Notes under the pieces: generated by a model
Told to the model about the DNA's origin: nothing
Databases searched by the model: none
Seen by the model: the letters and a program-made list of their open reading frames with translations, nothing else
Shown here: one piece after another, positions 9,857-20,793 of the stretch
Position numbering within the stretch: position 1 is the stretch's first letter
Layout of the letters: every line of letters starts with the position of its first letter
DNA from: Hyaloperonospora brassicae
Taxonomy: Eukaryota > Oomycota > Peronosporomycetes > Peronosporales > Peronosporaceae
Length of the DNA stretch: 64,000 bases
Assembly: GCA_947650285.1 (NCBI GenBank)
Contig: CANTFL010001180.1
Location: 310,001-374,000, forward strand
Direction: 5' to 3'
Made by a program: the position numbers and the translations under genes

Positions 9857-10720
9857 TCATCTCGGTGGACGGTAAGGGTTTGAGCTAGCAAGAGCCTGTC
9901 TCATGCCAAAGTCTTCCTGTTCCGCGGTTGATATCGCTCCTTCAAGCGTATTCAGCTCAAGGCGGAACAGGTGGCTCCTGACGGGCCCTTCCGCGATCCC
10001 TTGCATGAACACCGTAATCAACGTGTGTTCATGAACTAGGTGAGCAGTTATACTACTCGCTAGGAGTCGTATATGTTGTGCGTAAGCGTGCACATCACGC
10101 TTACCCTGCTTGAGTTTCAGGAGCTCAGAACGAGCCCTAAACTCAGCTCGTGGCGGCCTAAACGTTTGTCTAGGCCGGGACTTGAAGTCATCTAGCGACC
10201 TAAACACATGTGGGTCGCTACTCTCGAGTCCCAGGGACCAAGTTTTGGCACGCCCTGCCAAGTGTGTCTGAGCAAATGTGAGTTTCATTTGCTCATCTTC
10301 GACGCGACGAGCCCTTAAGGCTCTGTCGAGTTCGACAAACCATAGTAACAGGGATTCCTCCGGGACTCCACTGTACTTGGAGATGTCAACCTTCATGACA
10401 TCGGGACGACGCGCATACGCCGTCCCGCCCACAGCAGCATGGAATTGCTGCTGTCTTAACAGCTCTGCCTGTTGAGCACCGAGTTCTCTCAACTGCTCGG
10501 CCTGATGAGAGCCTTGCTGGTGAAGCAAGGCTACTTTCTCCCTCTCGAGAGCAAGTTCATTCTGAATGAACTTGGCGATAGCGGCATGTTGTTGGTCTCT
10601 GTCTAGAGATTTCAACATGGCGTTAATGGCGAACTCGCCTACGGTAGAGCTCATTCGTTTTACCGCACCCCATTCGATTTCACTCAAATGGGTAAACTCT
10701 TCATCATCCAACATGTTCAT
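9857..10720 (-). CDS. gag: Gag (capsid-like) protein of element 1
   Basis: A 287-codon frame starting 44 bp inside the 5' LTR. The N-terminal ~110 residues are rich in Gln, Glu and Leu and probably helical (ELALEREKVALLHQQ). Residues ~120-250 match the Retrotrans_gag domain: SLLLWFVELDRALRARRV, LTFAQTHLAGRAKTW, ELLKLKQGKRDVHAYAQHIR and the FMQGIAEGPVR segment. Gag assembles the particle that holds the RNA genome. The frame ends in TGA at 9857-9859, but the same frame goes on to the zinc knuckle at 9590-9832, so the stop is probably a CGA-to-TGA nonsense mutation and not the true end. Confidence 0.85.
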   Translation of the reverse strand: MNMLDDEEFTHLSEIEWGAVKRMSSTVGEFAINAMLKSLDRDQQHAAIAKFIQNELALEREKVALLHQQGSHQAEQLRELGAQQAELLRQQQFHAAVGGTAYARRPDVMKVDISKYSGVPEESLLLWFVELDRALRARRVEDEQMKLTFAQTHLAGRAKTWSLGLESSDPHVFRSLDDFKSRPRQTFRPPRAEFRARSELLKLKQGKRDVHAYAQHIRLLASSITAHLVHEHTLITVFMQGIAEGPVRSHLFRLELNTLEGAISTAEQEDFGMRQALASSNPYRPPR

Positions 10721-10744
10721 GTTGGATTATGTGATCCTTGGAAG

Positions 10745-10764
10745 GATTACAAAGTGCTATCAGG
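10745..10764 (-). promoter_or_regulatory. Presumed primer-binding site region of element 1
   Basis: The minus-strand bases right after the 5' LTR read CCTGATAGCACTTTG. This is where the tRNA primer should anneal. The usual TGG start is missing and I could not match a tRNA, so only the position supports the call. Confidence 0.3.
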
Positions 10765-11155
10765 TGTAACGGGGAACACCCTTGCGTGAACTTAACGCAA
10801 GGGTATCGGTGACCCGACAGATGTACACAAGGCAATCGAGGAAGCGTAGGTAAGGTAAAAGCAGAACTGTTATATTAATATAATCAAGTCTTTTAACTAC
10901 TGTCTCTCTGTTTGACTTAACTTAATTATGCTAATATAACTGAGTGTATGGTGACGTCTCGTCACCACTCATTGCGCGCGTCTTGCGGCGATTGGTGGGT
11001 CGATATCATCAAGATATCAACCAATGAACAGACTCTTTGGTCGACCTTTCAATATCACCGCTTCGGTGATATTGTTAAAAGAATATTCAACTTCATATTT
11101 TTTATTGTCACTTTTCTTAAAGTGACAATCCCATGTAACGGGCTGCCCCGTTACA
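10765..11155 (-). repeat. Element 1 5' LTR
   Basis: 391-bp copy of the LTR at 3202-3591. I count about 10 substitutions and one single-base indel, roughly 97% identity. For the minus-strand element this is the promoter LTR. Confidence 0.95.
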
Positions 11156-11177
11156 TATAGTGCCGCCGCTGCTAGAC

Positions 11178-11205
11178 ATGTAGTGCTGCCGCGGCAGCAC
11201 TACAT
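11178..11205. repeat. Perfect 28-bp palindrome beside the element 1 insertion
   Basis: Bases 11178-11205 read identically on both strands with no loop (centre CCGCGG). It begins 22 bp after the 3' edge of element 1. The motif GCTGCTAGACAT occurs just left of the element (about 3187) and again at 11169, so the element sits inside a short tandem duplication next to the palindrome. Confidence 0.9.
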
Positions 11206-12639
11206 CGACAATAAAGATGCGAGACTGCAGTCAAAATGCGGACGGCAGATGATAGAGCGAAGGGAGTAAAGCCGTAACGATAAGAACAAGCGATTACTTA
11301 TTACTTCCTTCAAGCAGTCGAAGCAGAAACGATGCAAATTGTAGAGAAAACGACGAGGAACGTGTTTACAAACACGATTGAGATGTTTTATCGCCAAAAG
11401 CTCGCGATTCCTTGCTCCTTGGGTTACTTCTCTATCCATCAAGCGTTATTCCTCCCTAACGTCAACAAGGGACTATCCCACTACAGACATCTCTCGCTCG
11501 TAAGTCGTTTTCCTGTATTCCAGTTTTCGGCAGGTTGTTTTATACGCTAGTTGACCGATCTTGTTCGACGAGAGCTAATTTGCAAGTGACAAGGCAAATT
11601 CGGAATCGGTAAGGTAACTACACCGATCTATTTCTGCACGGTTAAGCCCATTTCTTCTACGACTGAGCCCTTATTAGCTTACTAGCGTGTGAATCGAGCA
11701 CTACCTACCGTTACGCTGATACGTTTCAACGGATGTAAAGTCATCTATACCCAAGCAAACAATTGAGCAGGGGACGTGTTCCACATACATAGACACGTAT
11801 TAAGGATATCGAGGTGCCTGGAGGTCCAGTCCCTTGCTAGCAATCTCATCATCAGCAACCTTTGGGTTGGTTCTTACCGTCTTAGCGTGAGCGTGCTTGA
11901 TATGTAGGGGTAAATATGTTCCTTTGGGTTGCCTTAGCGGTCCGATTTGAATAAAAATGAGTGTCATTTCTGCACATACGTACGTCTGAATGTCTGTATC
12001 TATGTCTGTCTGTATCTGTGCCTGCACGTATTTCTTTACATGTGCAAGTGTAAATGTATGGATGTCAACACGATAGTCCAATGTACTTGCACTAGAGATT
12101 TCAAGAATCGTTCACCAGAATGTCGAGATCTCCGTCCACTGAAATCATACTTTATTGTAGAGATCCTGGCCTGTCATGACTACAATACCGCCTTATGCTA
12201 ATAGTGACGCAAGCTACATTTAATCTACTATCAACAAGAGACTAGCACTTGTGTGCGTCGCCACAGTCCATACTGTATCATTCCTGTATCAGACACTACC
12301 AACCACTGTATCAAACGTCAAGGTGTATCGCGCGGATCAATAAGTCCACTGCGCGCTACCTCTACAGAGTGTGCGTAACATGCGTATTGTCCGATCAAAG
12401 ACGTGACAATGTCTACAGCCGCGCCAGTTGCATATCTTTTCCTTTGCAGCATCTTTTGATCTGCTGCTTAGAAATGTCGATACGGCCTTTAAGGTGCCTA
12501 CTGCTGCAGCTCAAACGAATGTGCAGGCTGTGCTCAAGGTGATGACGAGCTAACAACGACCAGCACCAGTCGCCGTCACACCACTACCGAACTGTCTGAT
12601 GGTTTAGGACAGACTTTGACCAGTGTCATTATATCGGAA
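11206..12639. other. Intergenic, no gene recognised
   Basis: About 1.4 kb of AT-richer sequence between elements 1 and 3. Only short frames with no motif were seen. It contains a tract of GTCTGTAT-like repeats near 11990-12020. Confidence 0.5.
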
Positions 12640-12794
12640 CGACAGTTGGATCAGATCGTCTTTCTCCGTTGGGATCGCCTCCCATCTCTTATCAGATCGC
12701 CAGGTCCCATGGTCTCATTTTCCACCAGTAAGTGACACCTGAACTGTGTGGTCACCGATCCACGTCCCATCATTTTATTTGTGACTTTATTACA
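12640..12794 (-). repeat. Element 3 left terminal repeat (3' LTR)
   Basis: Matches 25234-25390 over about 150 bp with roughly 7 differences, from GGATCAGATCGTC to the end CTTTATTACA. A purine-rich stretch on the minus strand (CAGTACAGGGGGCGGT) lies just inside, as expected for a polypurine tract. The left boundary is uncertain by 10-20 bp because similarity fades before 12645. Confidence 0.75.
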
Positions 12795-12883
12795 ACCGCC
12801 CCCTGTACTGAAATCCGTTTAGGCAGCAATCGGCTTCAGTCCAGTCATTAATCAACTTCGTTCCAAGCACTCAAGTCCATCTC

Positions 12884-15628
12884 ATGATCTCCCCGACGCG
12901 TCTCCCCACTTCGCCGACCCTCTCGGACAACTTCACTGTGGTTCTGTATCCGGATCGATATCGGCCGTCCGGATCACAGATCGCGGGGAGAATGCTCCCA
13001 CAATTTCGGACCGGCCTAGGTCCCCACGACACTCCGGTCCGGCCGAATCGCCTCCGTTGCCCAGATCGCCCGATCAAGGGGAACGTATTCCCACCGTTCT
13101 AGATCGGCCTGGGTTCCCCAGCCATCTCGATCCGGTCGGATCGTTACTGATTCTCGTGGGATCGCCATACTGCCCGCTGAAATCGACCGTCCCTCTCACT
13201 TTGTCAGCTCCTCTTGACGCATTTGGGTCCGACAAACTGGCCACTAGTTGGATTCGTCGTGGGTCCACTCCAATTGTGGATACCAATGAGCACGTCCCGA
13301 GAGTTTCCGCCGACGACGTTCCTCTTGCGTTGGCGACGATATCATATTTATGGGATCGAGAGGCCACTTTCCGCAGCCTAGAGTATACTATCCACGCGCT
13401 TCAGCAGTCACACCGAGAGGCTTGCGCGCGCGAAGATCGTCTGCAAGAAGAGATAAATTATCTGTACCGATCGACCGCCCCATTTGTCTCTTTCGTTCAG
13501 TGTCGTTACGACTTGATAAAATGCCTGTATTTCGACGCCGCTCATTCTTTGAGAGACTGCCGGCTGGCGCTGCGAACCCGTCGTGATCAGACGGCGCTAT
13601 TCTTCGGTTGAACGAGTTGTTACGTGCCAGCGATCAAGACCTGACCCGCTTAGAACAGCAGATGAGGACCGTGAACACGCAGGTCCGCTCCCTTCGAGAG
13701 GATCGCAACACCCGCCTACATCAGCGTGACTAGTTGGCATCCGACAAGTCCCTCCTCAGCGCGGAAGTTTCCCATTTGAAAACAGAGTTGGGACGATCTC
13801 ATGCGGAGGTCGAAGAGAGTTTAGCTTCCATCAGCGATCTCATTCAGCAAGTGGATTACTTGGGTCCTTTGGAAGGTCAGCTGGCGCAGTCGCAGGCTGA
13901 GAATGCCAACCTCCGTCGTCAGCTTGCAGAACATATTGCGGTTTACGACCTCTTGGCAGCGGCGGAGCAAGATCGGGATCGGGACGTGGAAGATCATCGT
14001 GCGCTTCTTGACACATTGACCAGTGGTATAATCGACTCTCTGTCGTCTGCGGTGACCCTTAATACAACCCCCAATCCGACTCTCAATCCGATTCCCAGAG
14101 ATGCTACTCCGGTGGGATCGACTCCTGCTTCTGCCATCCGGAGGACGGGATCACGTGTCCGTAAGACCCGACCGAGATCACCTGCTCCGCCTGCCAAGCG
14201 CCAGCGTGTTCAATCGGGATCACAGTCCAGGGATTTTTCCATTACCCGAGCGGGCACCCGCCTATTATCGTTGAACCCCTCAACACCCTTCAAGAGCCTT
14301 CCAAGATCGGCTACACCCGCGCCTTCCTCCTATTCTTCTTCTCCGTCTCCGCCTGCAGCTCCTGGGGCTGGATCGGGAAGTGAAGATTCGACCGGGTCTG
14401 CCTCTGCTCGGATGATCTGACTCGGTCTGTAATGTCTCAATCCAGATCGGCCGGTCGTCTCCACCCAAAATCGGACGATCGATCCGAAACTCCGGACTCC
14501 TCGGCGGCCACTCCAACAAATTTCGTTCCGTCCGTGACAACTGTGCCCGGCCAAGAACCGTCACGTCCGTCTTCATCGACCGAGCCGGAGCCTCGCTATC
14601 TTCCCTATTCGACTGCTTCGGTTGCGAATACTCCCGTGATCGACCTTCAGGATGATGGTGGTGAGTCTGGAGATGCGGAATGTCGTTGCCGGAAGAGGCT
14701 CCCAGCGAGATCGGTTCTGCTAGTTCGCCCCGTAGATATACTGCACTCCCGTCCAACCGTCTGTCCGATAGCGACAACAGCATCACCATTCCGGTACGCC
14801 CAGTAGTTAACTGAGTCCTCGCTGCTGCCGACTTTGACGATCTCTTACCGCTTCAGCAACCTCCGGATCGGTGAATCCCCAACTATTTGGCACCTTCCCG
14901 CCGGGCAGCTTCTTAGATCGCTCCTTGGTCAGTCTCGAGGATTGCGATGGTTTGCGTGAGGACGATGTCGATTGAGTTTTTGTTCCATCAATATCAATAT
15001 TCCAAGCCCCGACATTTCTTATTTCCTCATCACTATCACGGGCGGGCTCCACCTACGGGGACTTGAGTGTCTGGGCTAGTCTCTCGGCGACACATTGCGG
15101 CCTTATACGCCCGATCTCCCTGGGACAACACCGTGATTCCTGTGAACCCGATCTCGTTTTACCTAACCGAATGGTATCGGGACTTGGTCACTCGTTATTT
15201 GGAATTAGAGTCTAGTCATCGCCAAGCGCTGTGGGAATCTACGCACGCGTTTCCCATCTCTCCGGTTCAACGACGAGCTGATCGGTTCCTGCTAACGTTT
15301 TGGCGTCAGTGTAAACAGATTCGATCTCGTTTTGGAGCGCGTTGGAAGAATTTACTGAAGACGATACTCCGCGGCATGATCGACGGCCACTGCGATCTGG
15401 ATATCTTGCTCGATCCCTTCTTTTTGCATTAACCGCGCATGCAATAAGAGCGAGTTTGGTATCACGGATTGGGGCATACTGCCTACCCAGCCGACTTGGT
15501 TGAGGCGTTGGACATGGCCGACCAAAGAAGATCCTTGGCGCAACCAGTTCCGTAACGCCCACTGGGATCACCCCGGATCGCAGATCCCTCGTCTAAAAGA
15601 CAAGTTCAAGCCTGATCCATCGTCTTAG
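12884..15628 (+). pseudogene. Antisense gene of element 3, frame-broken
   Basis: Antisense to gag-pol, between the chromodomain and the left LTR. Coding segments run through several frames: 12884-13102, 13057-13611, 13620-13733 (with a stop), 13734-14420, 14432-14806, 15067-15432, then a tail to a TAG at 15626-15628. A Pro/Arg-rich start leads into a long coiled coil (HREACAREDRLQEEINYLY, ASDKSLLSAEVSHLKTELG, LAQSQAENANLRRQL). Next is a basic Ser/Pro-rich region (VRKTRPRSPAPPAKRQR) and a Trp/Arg-rich C-terminal part (PVNPISFYLTEWYRDLV, FLLTFWRQCKQIRSRFG, WGILPTQPTWLRRW). No known family was recognised. Its place and coiled coil parallel the aORF of element 1, and FYL followed by a basic, aromatic stretch is faintly similar, but homology is unproven. 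Confidence 0.6.
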
Positions 15629-15807
15629 TCCAAGATCGGTGTTCAAGTTCGATCGTCTTTCAGATTTGTGTACGTTTTTCAATCGTTTTCTTTAGTTATT
15701 CATTCTTCGCAATCTTCACAACTTCGATTCGCTCTCGATCCATATCGGTTCAGTTAGGTAATTCTATTGACTGTCTCGATACTCACACACATAACTCCAT
15801 CAATCAG

Positions 15808-15968
15808 CATGTGCCACCTCCCAGAACATCTTGCAAGCTCATCCACCAGCATGTGCTACCGCCTAGCACATCTTGCAACCTCATCCACCAGCATGTGCTA
15901 CCGTCTAGCACATCTTTCAACCCCTCCTTCCGCATATGCTACCTCCCGCATATGCTACCTCCCGCATA
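15808..15968. repeat. 42-bp minisatellite in element 3
   Basis: Units starting with CATGTGC at 15808, 15850 and 15892 repeat with a period of exactly 42 bp. They are followed by two 16-bp units starting CATATGCTACC at 15933 and 15949. It lies between the end of the antisense gene and the integrase end. Confidence 0.85.
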
Positions 15969-16011
15969 CTTGATCGAACTGTTAAGGTTCGTCTGACTTG
16001 CCTTGGTGAGA

Positions 16012-17560
16012 CTGCATCACTTCGAAACGGTTTCGACTCACTCGGATCCGCTCAAACGCTTGCAAGATCGCTCCACAACTCATATCGACCTCGTCGACTT
16101 AACTTCGGTCGGGATATCCCTTCCATTTCACCAGAATTTGACGATGTACTCGCCCATAATGGGTTTTTCGACCAGATCGCACGTCCAATACCTCTTCCAC
16201 TTCATATTCTCCATCCTCAAGATCGCTCTCCCAACTGTCTTCTGGTAGCAGAGCTGCATCAAAATCCAAGCGATCGGCTTCATCCAACGTAATCTGATGC
16301 TTCGGCCGTGCAGGGAACGTCTTGACCTTCTTCAGCTTCGATTGATGTACAATCGGAAATAGCCGATATGGGGTCCCAGCGATCTTCAATTTCACCGCGT
16401 GATTTTCACATATATCCGCCACTCGGAATGGGCCATGTCACATATGCACTGACTTCTTCGCGTAGCCTTCCTTGACTCGATCCAGGTATAGCCATACTTG
16501 TGTACCCACTTCGACTTCATGTGGCTCCAGGTCTTCATTGTGTCGATCTGCCCTCTCTTGGATCGCAGTTCGTAGTTGATCGTTCACTGCAGATCGATCT
16601 CGTTGGTATTGCCTTTGGATCTTGTCTCTCCACCTCTTGGGTCGCGATCTCGTGTTCTCGTGTTCCCTACTGATAACGTAGCTTTCAATGTAGATCGCGG
16701 GTCCCACCCATGAATCAGATAGAATGGGGTGTCCCCACCGGATCTGATCTTGCGCGGTGCTGATCGCAAATGTGAGCAGTTCAGCATACTCATCCCAATC
16801 TTGTTGGTTGACATCAGCCACATACATCTTGAGCGCTCTCGTCAGTGTTTGCACCATTCGTTCGTCCGTTCCATTTGCTTGTGGTCTATAGGCTATTACA
16901 TCACGCTTCTTTTGCCGTACGATCTGCCTGAAAGCTCGGAAGAAATTGGAAATAAATCTCGGTTCCCGATCGTGCCTGACAGCCTCGCTAGCTCCAAAGC
17001 GTCGGAAAACGCATTCTTCGTTATTCTCCGCAATCGTCTGTGCTGTCCGTGATGAGCTAGCTTATGCGATCACATACCCCGAGAGAAGATCTACCCAAAT
17101 GAGCAGCTCAGTGTTCCCTTTGAAAGACTTAGGCAAAGACGGGATATGATCCATTGCGATGATCTGGAATGGGTAGGTTGCTTGTAAATTTCAAGGCGAT
17201 CTCTCATGGATCATCGGACATCCCTTTCCGGTCTCACAATCGGTACACTCGCCTACATATCGTTGCACACTCCGGTACAGCCCTCTCCAGTGGAATCGCG
17301 ACATGATCTTCCGGTATGTCCTGCCAATACCTTGGTGGCCTCACTCCAGACTTGCGTGGTAATGGTGCAAAAAGTCCTGTTGCAACGTCTCTGGGATCAC
17401 TAGACGCATCAAACCATCGCGATCTTCTGTCTCTCTTTTCGCGATGGGGCAGAAGAAATCCAGATCGTTCTCATCGATCTCGTACTCAGGAGCTAGTTTT
17501 GTGCACACCTTCACAACTCCAGCGTTTTAGGCTTAATATATCGCCGTTCAGATAACTCTT
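16012..17560 (-). pseudogene. Integrase and chromodomain of element 3
   Basis: The minus strand encodes a decayed integrase. Seen are AMDHIPSLPKSFKGN (first Asp), an EAVRHDREPRFISNFF segment (second Asp) and QANGTDERMVQTLTRALK (Glu), then LTFAISTAQDQIRWGHPI and a GPY/F-like module (FRVADICENHAVKLKIAGTP). The chromodomain follows: YEVEEVLDVRSG, HYGRVHRQILVKWKGYPDRS, a TAA, then VDEVDMSCGAILQAFERIR in the same frame. The TAA within the chromodomain and another in VIA*ASSSRT are single-codon nonsense changes. Confidence 0.8.
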
Positions 17561-17587
17561 GAAGTTGACGATCCAATGCTCTTCATC

Positions 17588-18995
17588 CTAAGCTTGTACA
17601 ATTCGTCGAATCCTAATCCTCTGTACTATCTCCTCCTGTATCACTTCGGGCTGATGGCGTATCCTCTCGGCTGACCTCGTGACAGCAGTTATCCAAGCAA
17701 GCTGCCTATCCTGCTTGGGTTTCAACAATTCATCGAGACGGTTCGGAGTAATCAGATCTTGTCGATCTCCTTCAGCTGCCACCGTTCTTCCGTTTTCGTT
17801 CTGCAAAGCTGTGCTAGCTAGTCGATCCGCGCCATTTGGTTCCATTCTCGCTTCATGTGTAGGAAATCATGATTCGGCCACGTTCGTACTTTGCCCAACG
17901 ATTTATACCTCAACAGTTGAAGGCCCGGTGCCTTGAAGTCGATCTCGCCGCGCATCTGTCGGGTCACCAATCTGAGTCTCCACAAAGAATTACTCGCCCC
18001 TTGTCCAGATCGGCAAGTAATTTGAAGCATGATAGCAAACCATTATACTCAGCTTCGTTCACGGTGAGGTCAAAAACGTATCTGGATTCTGCCGCCACGA
18101 TCGTCCACTCCGGTAACCTCCATACCACAGCACTGTACGACCCTCCTTTCTTCTTTATCTTTGCCGATCTATCGAAGCTGGCCACCAGCAACTTCTCATC
18201 CACTTCCACCGTGGGTGGTGGCATTGATATCTTGAGTCGGCAGTCCTTTCGCGGGGTCATTGCGATCAGCATCTCTTTCATCTCCTCTCTCGGGGTAATA
18301 CTCGCTGCCAGCATCCCCAGGATTTCTTCCTCTCCTCGCTCGAAATTCTTCACCTCCATAGTCCAGTTTGACAACAAAGCAGCCCACCGTCCTAATCTCC
18401 CGTTGAGCCCTCGAGATTGCATCAACCACGCTAGCGTGGAGTGTTGAGTCAACACCTTGATCTCTCGTGAAGCTAATGTGGTATAGCACACATTCAAAAC
18501 ACGAAGTAACGCCAACACTTCCTTCTCCACCGTTCCGTAGTTAAGTTCATTGGGCTTCAAAGTGCGGCTAGTAAACGTCACCGGATGACACACGCCATCA
18601 TACTCCTGTATCAGGGCCGCTGAGACAGCCCACTTACTAGCTTAGACCACGATCACGGGAGGGCGATCGGAGTCGAAATGTTTGAGCATGGGAGCTGTGG
18701 CTATCTTAGCCTTAAGCATAGTGAAAGCAACCTTGGCCTCCGTCCATCAACCCTCGGTCGACCATTCGTCACCTGCTGCAAGCTGAGATCGGCCGATCTC
18801 GAAGAAATCCGATTCCCTTAGCTCATATAACACAGCGGCGTACACTGCGAAATCCTCAATGAAACGGCGGTAATAATTCAGGCTCCAGAGAAAAGATTGC
18901 ATAGCTCGCAGCGTGCTAGGAAATGGGATGTTGACCAGCGTTTCCCAGTTCTTGGGCTGAGCCTCCAGACCATCCATCGACAATCGATGTCCCAT
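17588..18995 (-). pseudogene. RT thumb and RNase H region of element 3
   Basis: 18747-18995 carries the RT thumb (FPSTLRAMQSFLWSLNYYRRF). 17964-18593 carries RNase H-like sequence (CHPVTFTSRTLKPNELNY, VEKEVLALLRVL) and then a second RNase H-like fold, with FDRSAKIKKKGGSYSAVVW and ESRYVFDLTVNEAEYNGLL. Two adjacent RNase H folds are known in some Ty3/gypsy lineages. 17588-17845 continues the linker to integrase in another frame. Confidence 0.75.
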
Positions 18996-19078
18996 ATATT
19001 CGACCTTACCGCACCCCCAAAAACTTTTAGTGAGACTAATAGACAGATTCCACTAATCACATGCTTCCAGCAATCGCT

Positions 19079-19912
19079 CTACTTTTGCGTACAAAGATTC
19101 CCATGAGGTGACTGGTATGAGGATGTCGTCAATGTAAGATCGGCGTCCCAGTATAGATATCGCCGATCTGTCTCAGGTTCGCCGTCCTTGAACACGTCGA
19201 TCTGGCCATCAGAGGCCGATCTCTGGTCGATCTTGAGATATCCATACAGCGCATTGTCAACCAGACGTTGGTATATCTGGGGCGCGTTCTTAAGCCCAAA
19301 AGGCATTCGCAACCACTCGAAAAGACCAAACGGCGTGACAAACGCTGAAATCAGTTTTTCTCGTTCGGTCTTTTCCACGACCCAGAATCCGCTGGCCATG
19401 TCTAACGAACAGTACCATAGGGCTTTATCCAGGTCTTCCAGCAGATCTCTGATCAACGGCATGGGAAAAACCGTCAGGCGCGTCAGCTGATTCACTCTTC
19501 GATAATCTATGCAAAGGCGAGTTTCCACTCCGTTATTCTTGATGATCACCACTATCGGAGACGCCCAAGGTCAAGTGGATGGCTGAACAATCTTGGCCGC
19601 TAACAGCCCTTTGATGAGATCTGACAGCTTCTCCCGATATTTAGGTGCGACCGGACGTACTTTTTGCGCTATCGGTGCTGCCCCACCGACATCGATATCA
19701 CAGATCGCGCCTCGTGCTGCCGGTGGTAGATCATTACCTTTACCCATAAGAAGGTGACTGCTCTTCCAGATCAGCGATCTGAGCCGCTGTTGATCTGTGG
19801 TGAGAGGCACATTTGGATCTCCGATCTGAATTCCATAAATCGTGACTTCTTTTGTAGTCGCCGACATCTCTGGTAGCACTGCCGTATGCTGCTCGATATC
19901 TTCAGCAAACAA
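19079..19912 (-). pseudogene. Reverse transcriptase of element 3
   Basis: Two pieces in one frame, split by a stop near 19571. Piece one has PVAPKYREKLSDLIKGLLAA; piece two has TRLCIDYRRVNQLTRLTVFP, YCSLDMASGFWVV, FGLFEWLRMPFGLKNAPQIY and then degenerates. The YXDD box region is disrupted: the ORF ends soon after DADLTL, and the plus-strand sequence near 19130-19145 (GTCGTCAATGTAAGATCGG) encodes a YIDDI-like box in another frame. Confidence 0.85.
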
Positions 19913-20019
19913 ATCTCCGCTCTAAAGGTAGTAAACTGGTGGTTTCGCGATCTCAGCATCTTCAGTCTTTGGTAATATCTCTTCCTCAGGCTCTTGCTTT
20001 CTTCCGACTGGCTCAATCC

Positions 20020-20793
20020 CTACAGTTTGTCAGTCGGATCAGCCTTCGATAGAGACGGTCTATCACGTGGCCATTCTTGATCGGTATCGCGATCCCCCTT
20101 CGTTGCATTTTGGATTTCGATCTCACGATCGTTATCCCTTCGCAATAGCTCTGCTTCGTTGTGTGGAGTTAGTCCAGCTTCATTGCCCCTTCCCTCCCCC
20201 ACAACCGCGAAATCTGTCCTGTGCAGCTCCTCGTTTCCGGCCTGCCGCGTCACCATAGAGACCGCTGGAGATACATCTTTTGCCGGATCAGATTGTCGTT
20301 TCATGATACATTTAGGGGTGACGTATTCGTGGCGATCTACCAATGGTCCGATCTGCTCTTCTGGAAGCGCATTCATACTATCCGTCGTAGCCTCGTACGC
20401 CAGAGTTTGCCACTCCTTGTACTTCCCCGATCCGACCGTCACGAAACCTTGAGTCCGTGGTACCATATCGCCTTCGGTCCACAAGCCTAATATAGTGTGG
20501 GTGGGCAGTATGATCTCATGGTCGCCAATGTTGGTCATCTGCAGGTATTTCGTCTTACCCAACCCCGAGATCACCGTGGGGACCCAGTCTGGTCCTCTAG
20601 TGACCCACAACTTCATCTTAGCCCCACCGATCCCGATCTTCACTTCCCTTGACTCTCCGACCGGGATCACTACATGTTGGTCCTTCGCCGTTACGTGATG
20701 TACCTTCGATCCGTACGCGGGGCGACGTCCTGCGAGATGAATACGGATTGCTTCTGGTAGACATAGCGCGCCATCAGCTAGATCGAGCCGCAC
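20020..20793 (-). pseudogene. Protease-RT linker of element 3
   Basis: A 257-codon frame continuing from the protease after a frame change. It contains ADGALCLPEAIRIHLAGRRP, VVIPVGESREVKIGIGG and LWVTRGPDWVPTVISGLGKT, which resemble the beta-rich linker found in oomycete gypsy polyproteins, and then a polar stretch. Confidence 0.6.

Larger units (their letters stand above)
3202..11155 (-). mobile_element. Element 1: full-length Ty3/gypsy LTR retrotransposon, inactivated
   Basis: A 7,954-bp element on the minus strand. Terminal direct repeats of 390 and 391 bp begin TGTAAC and end GTTACA. They are flanked by an identical 5-bp target duplication TATAG (3197-3201 and 11156-11160), which fixes both ends. 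Minus-strand order is 5' LTR, gag, CCHC finger, protease, reverse transcriptase, RNase H, integrase, chromodomain, polypurine tract, 3' LTR. RT-RNaseH-integrase order marks it as Ty3/gypsy, and the chromodomain places it with the chromoviruses. An extra gene lies on the opposite strand between integrase and the 3' LTR. The polyprotein is broken by nonsense codons (about 9857, 9171, 8766, 5134) and frameshifts (about 9560, 7350, 6490, 5700-5940, 5340), so it is not autonomous. The LTRs differ by about 10 substitutions and 1 indel, so insertion is moderately recent. Confidence 0.95.

Noticed and set aside
14280..14789. Minus-strand frame in element 3
   Set aside because: Arg/Ser-rich shadow of the antisense gene's Pro/Ser-rich region.
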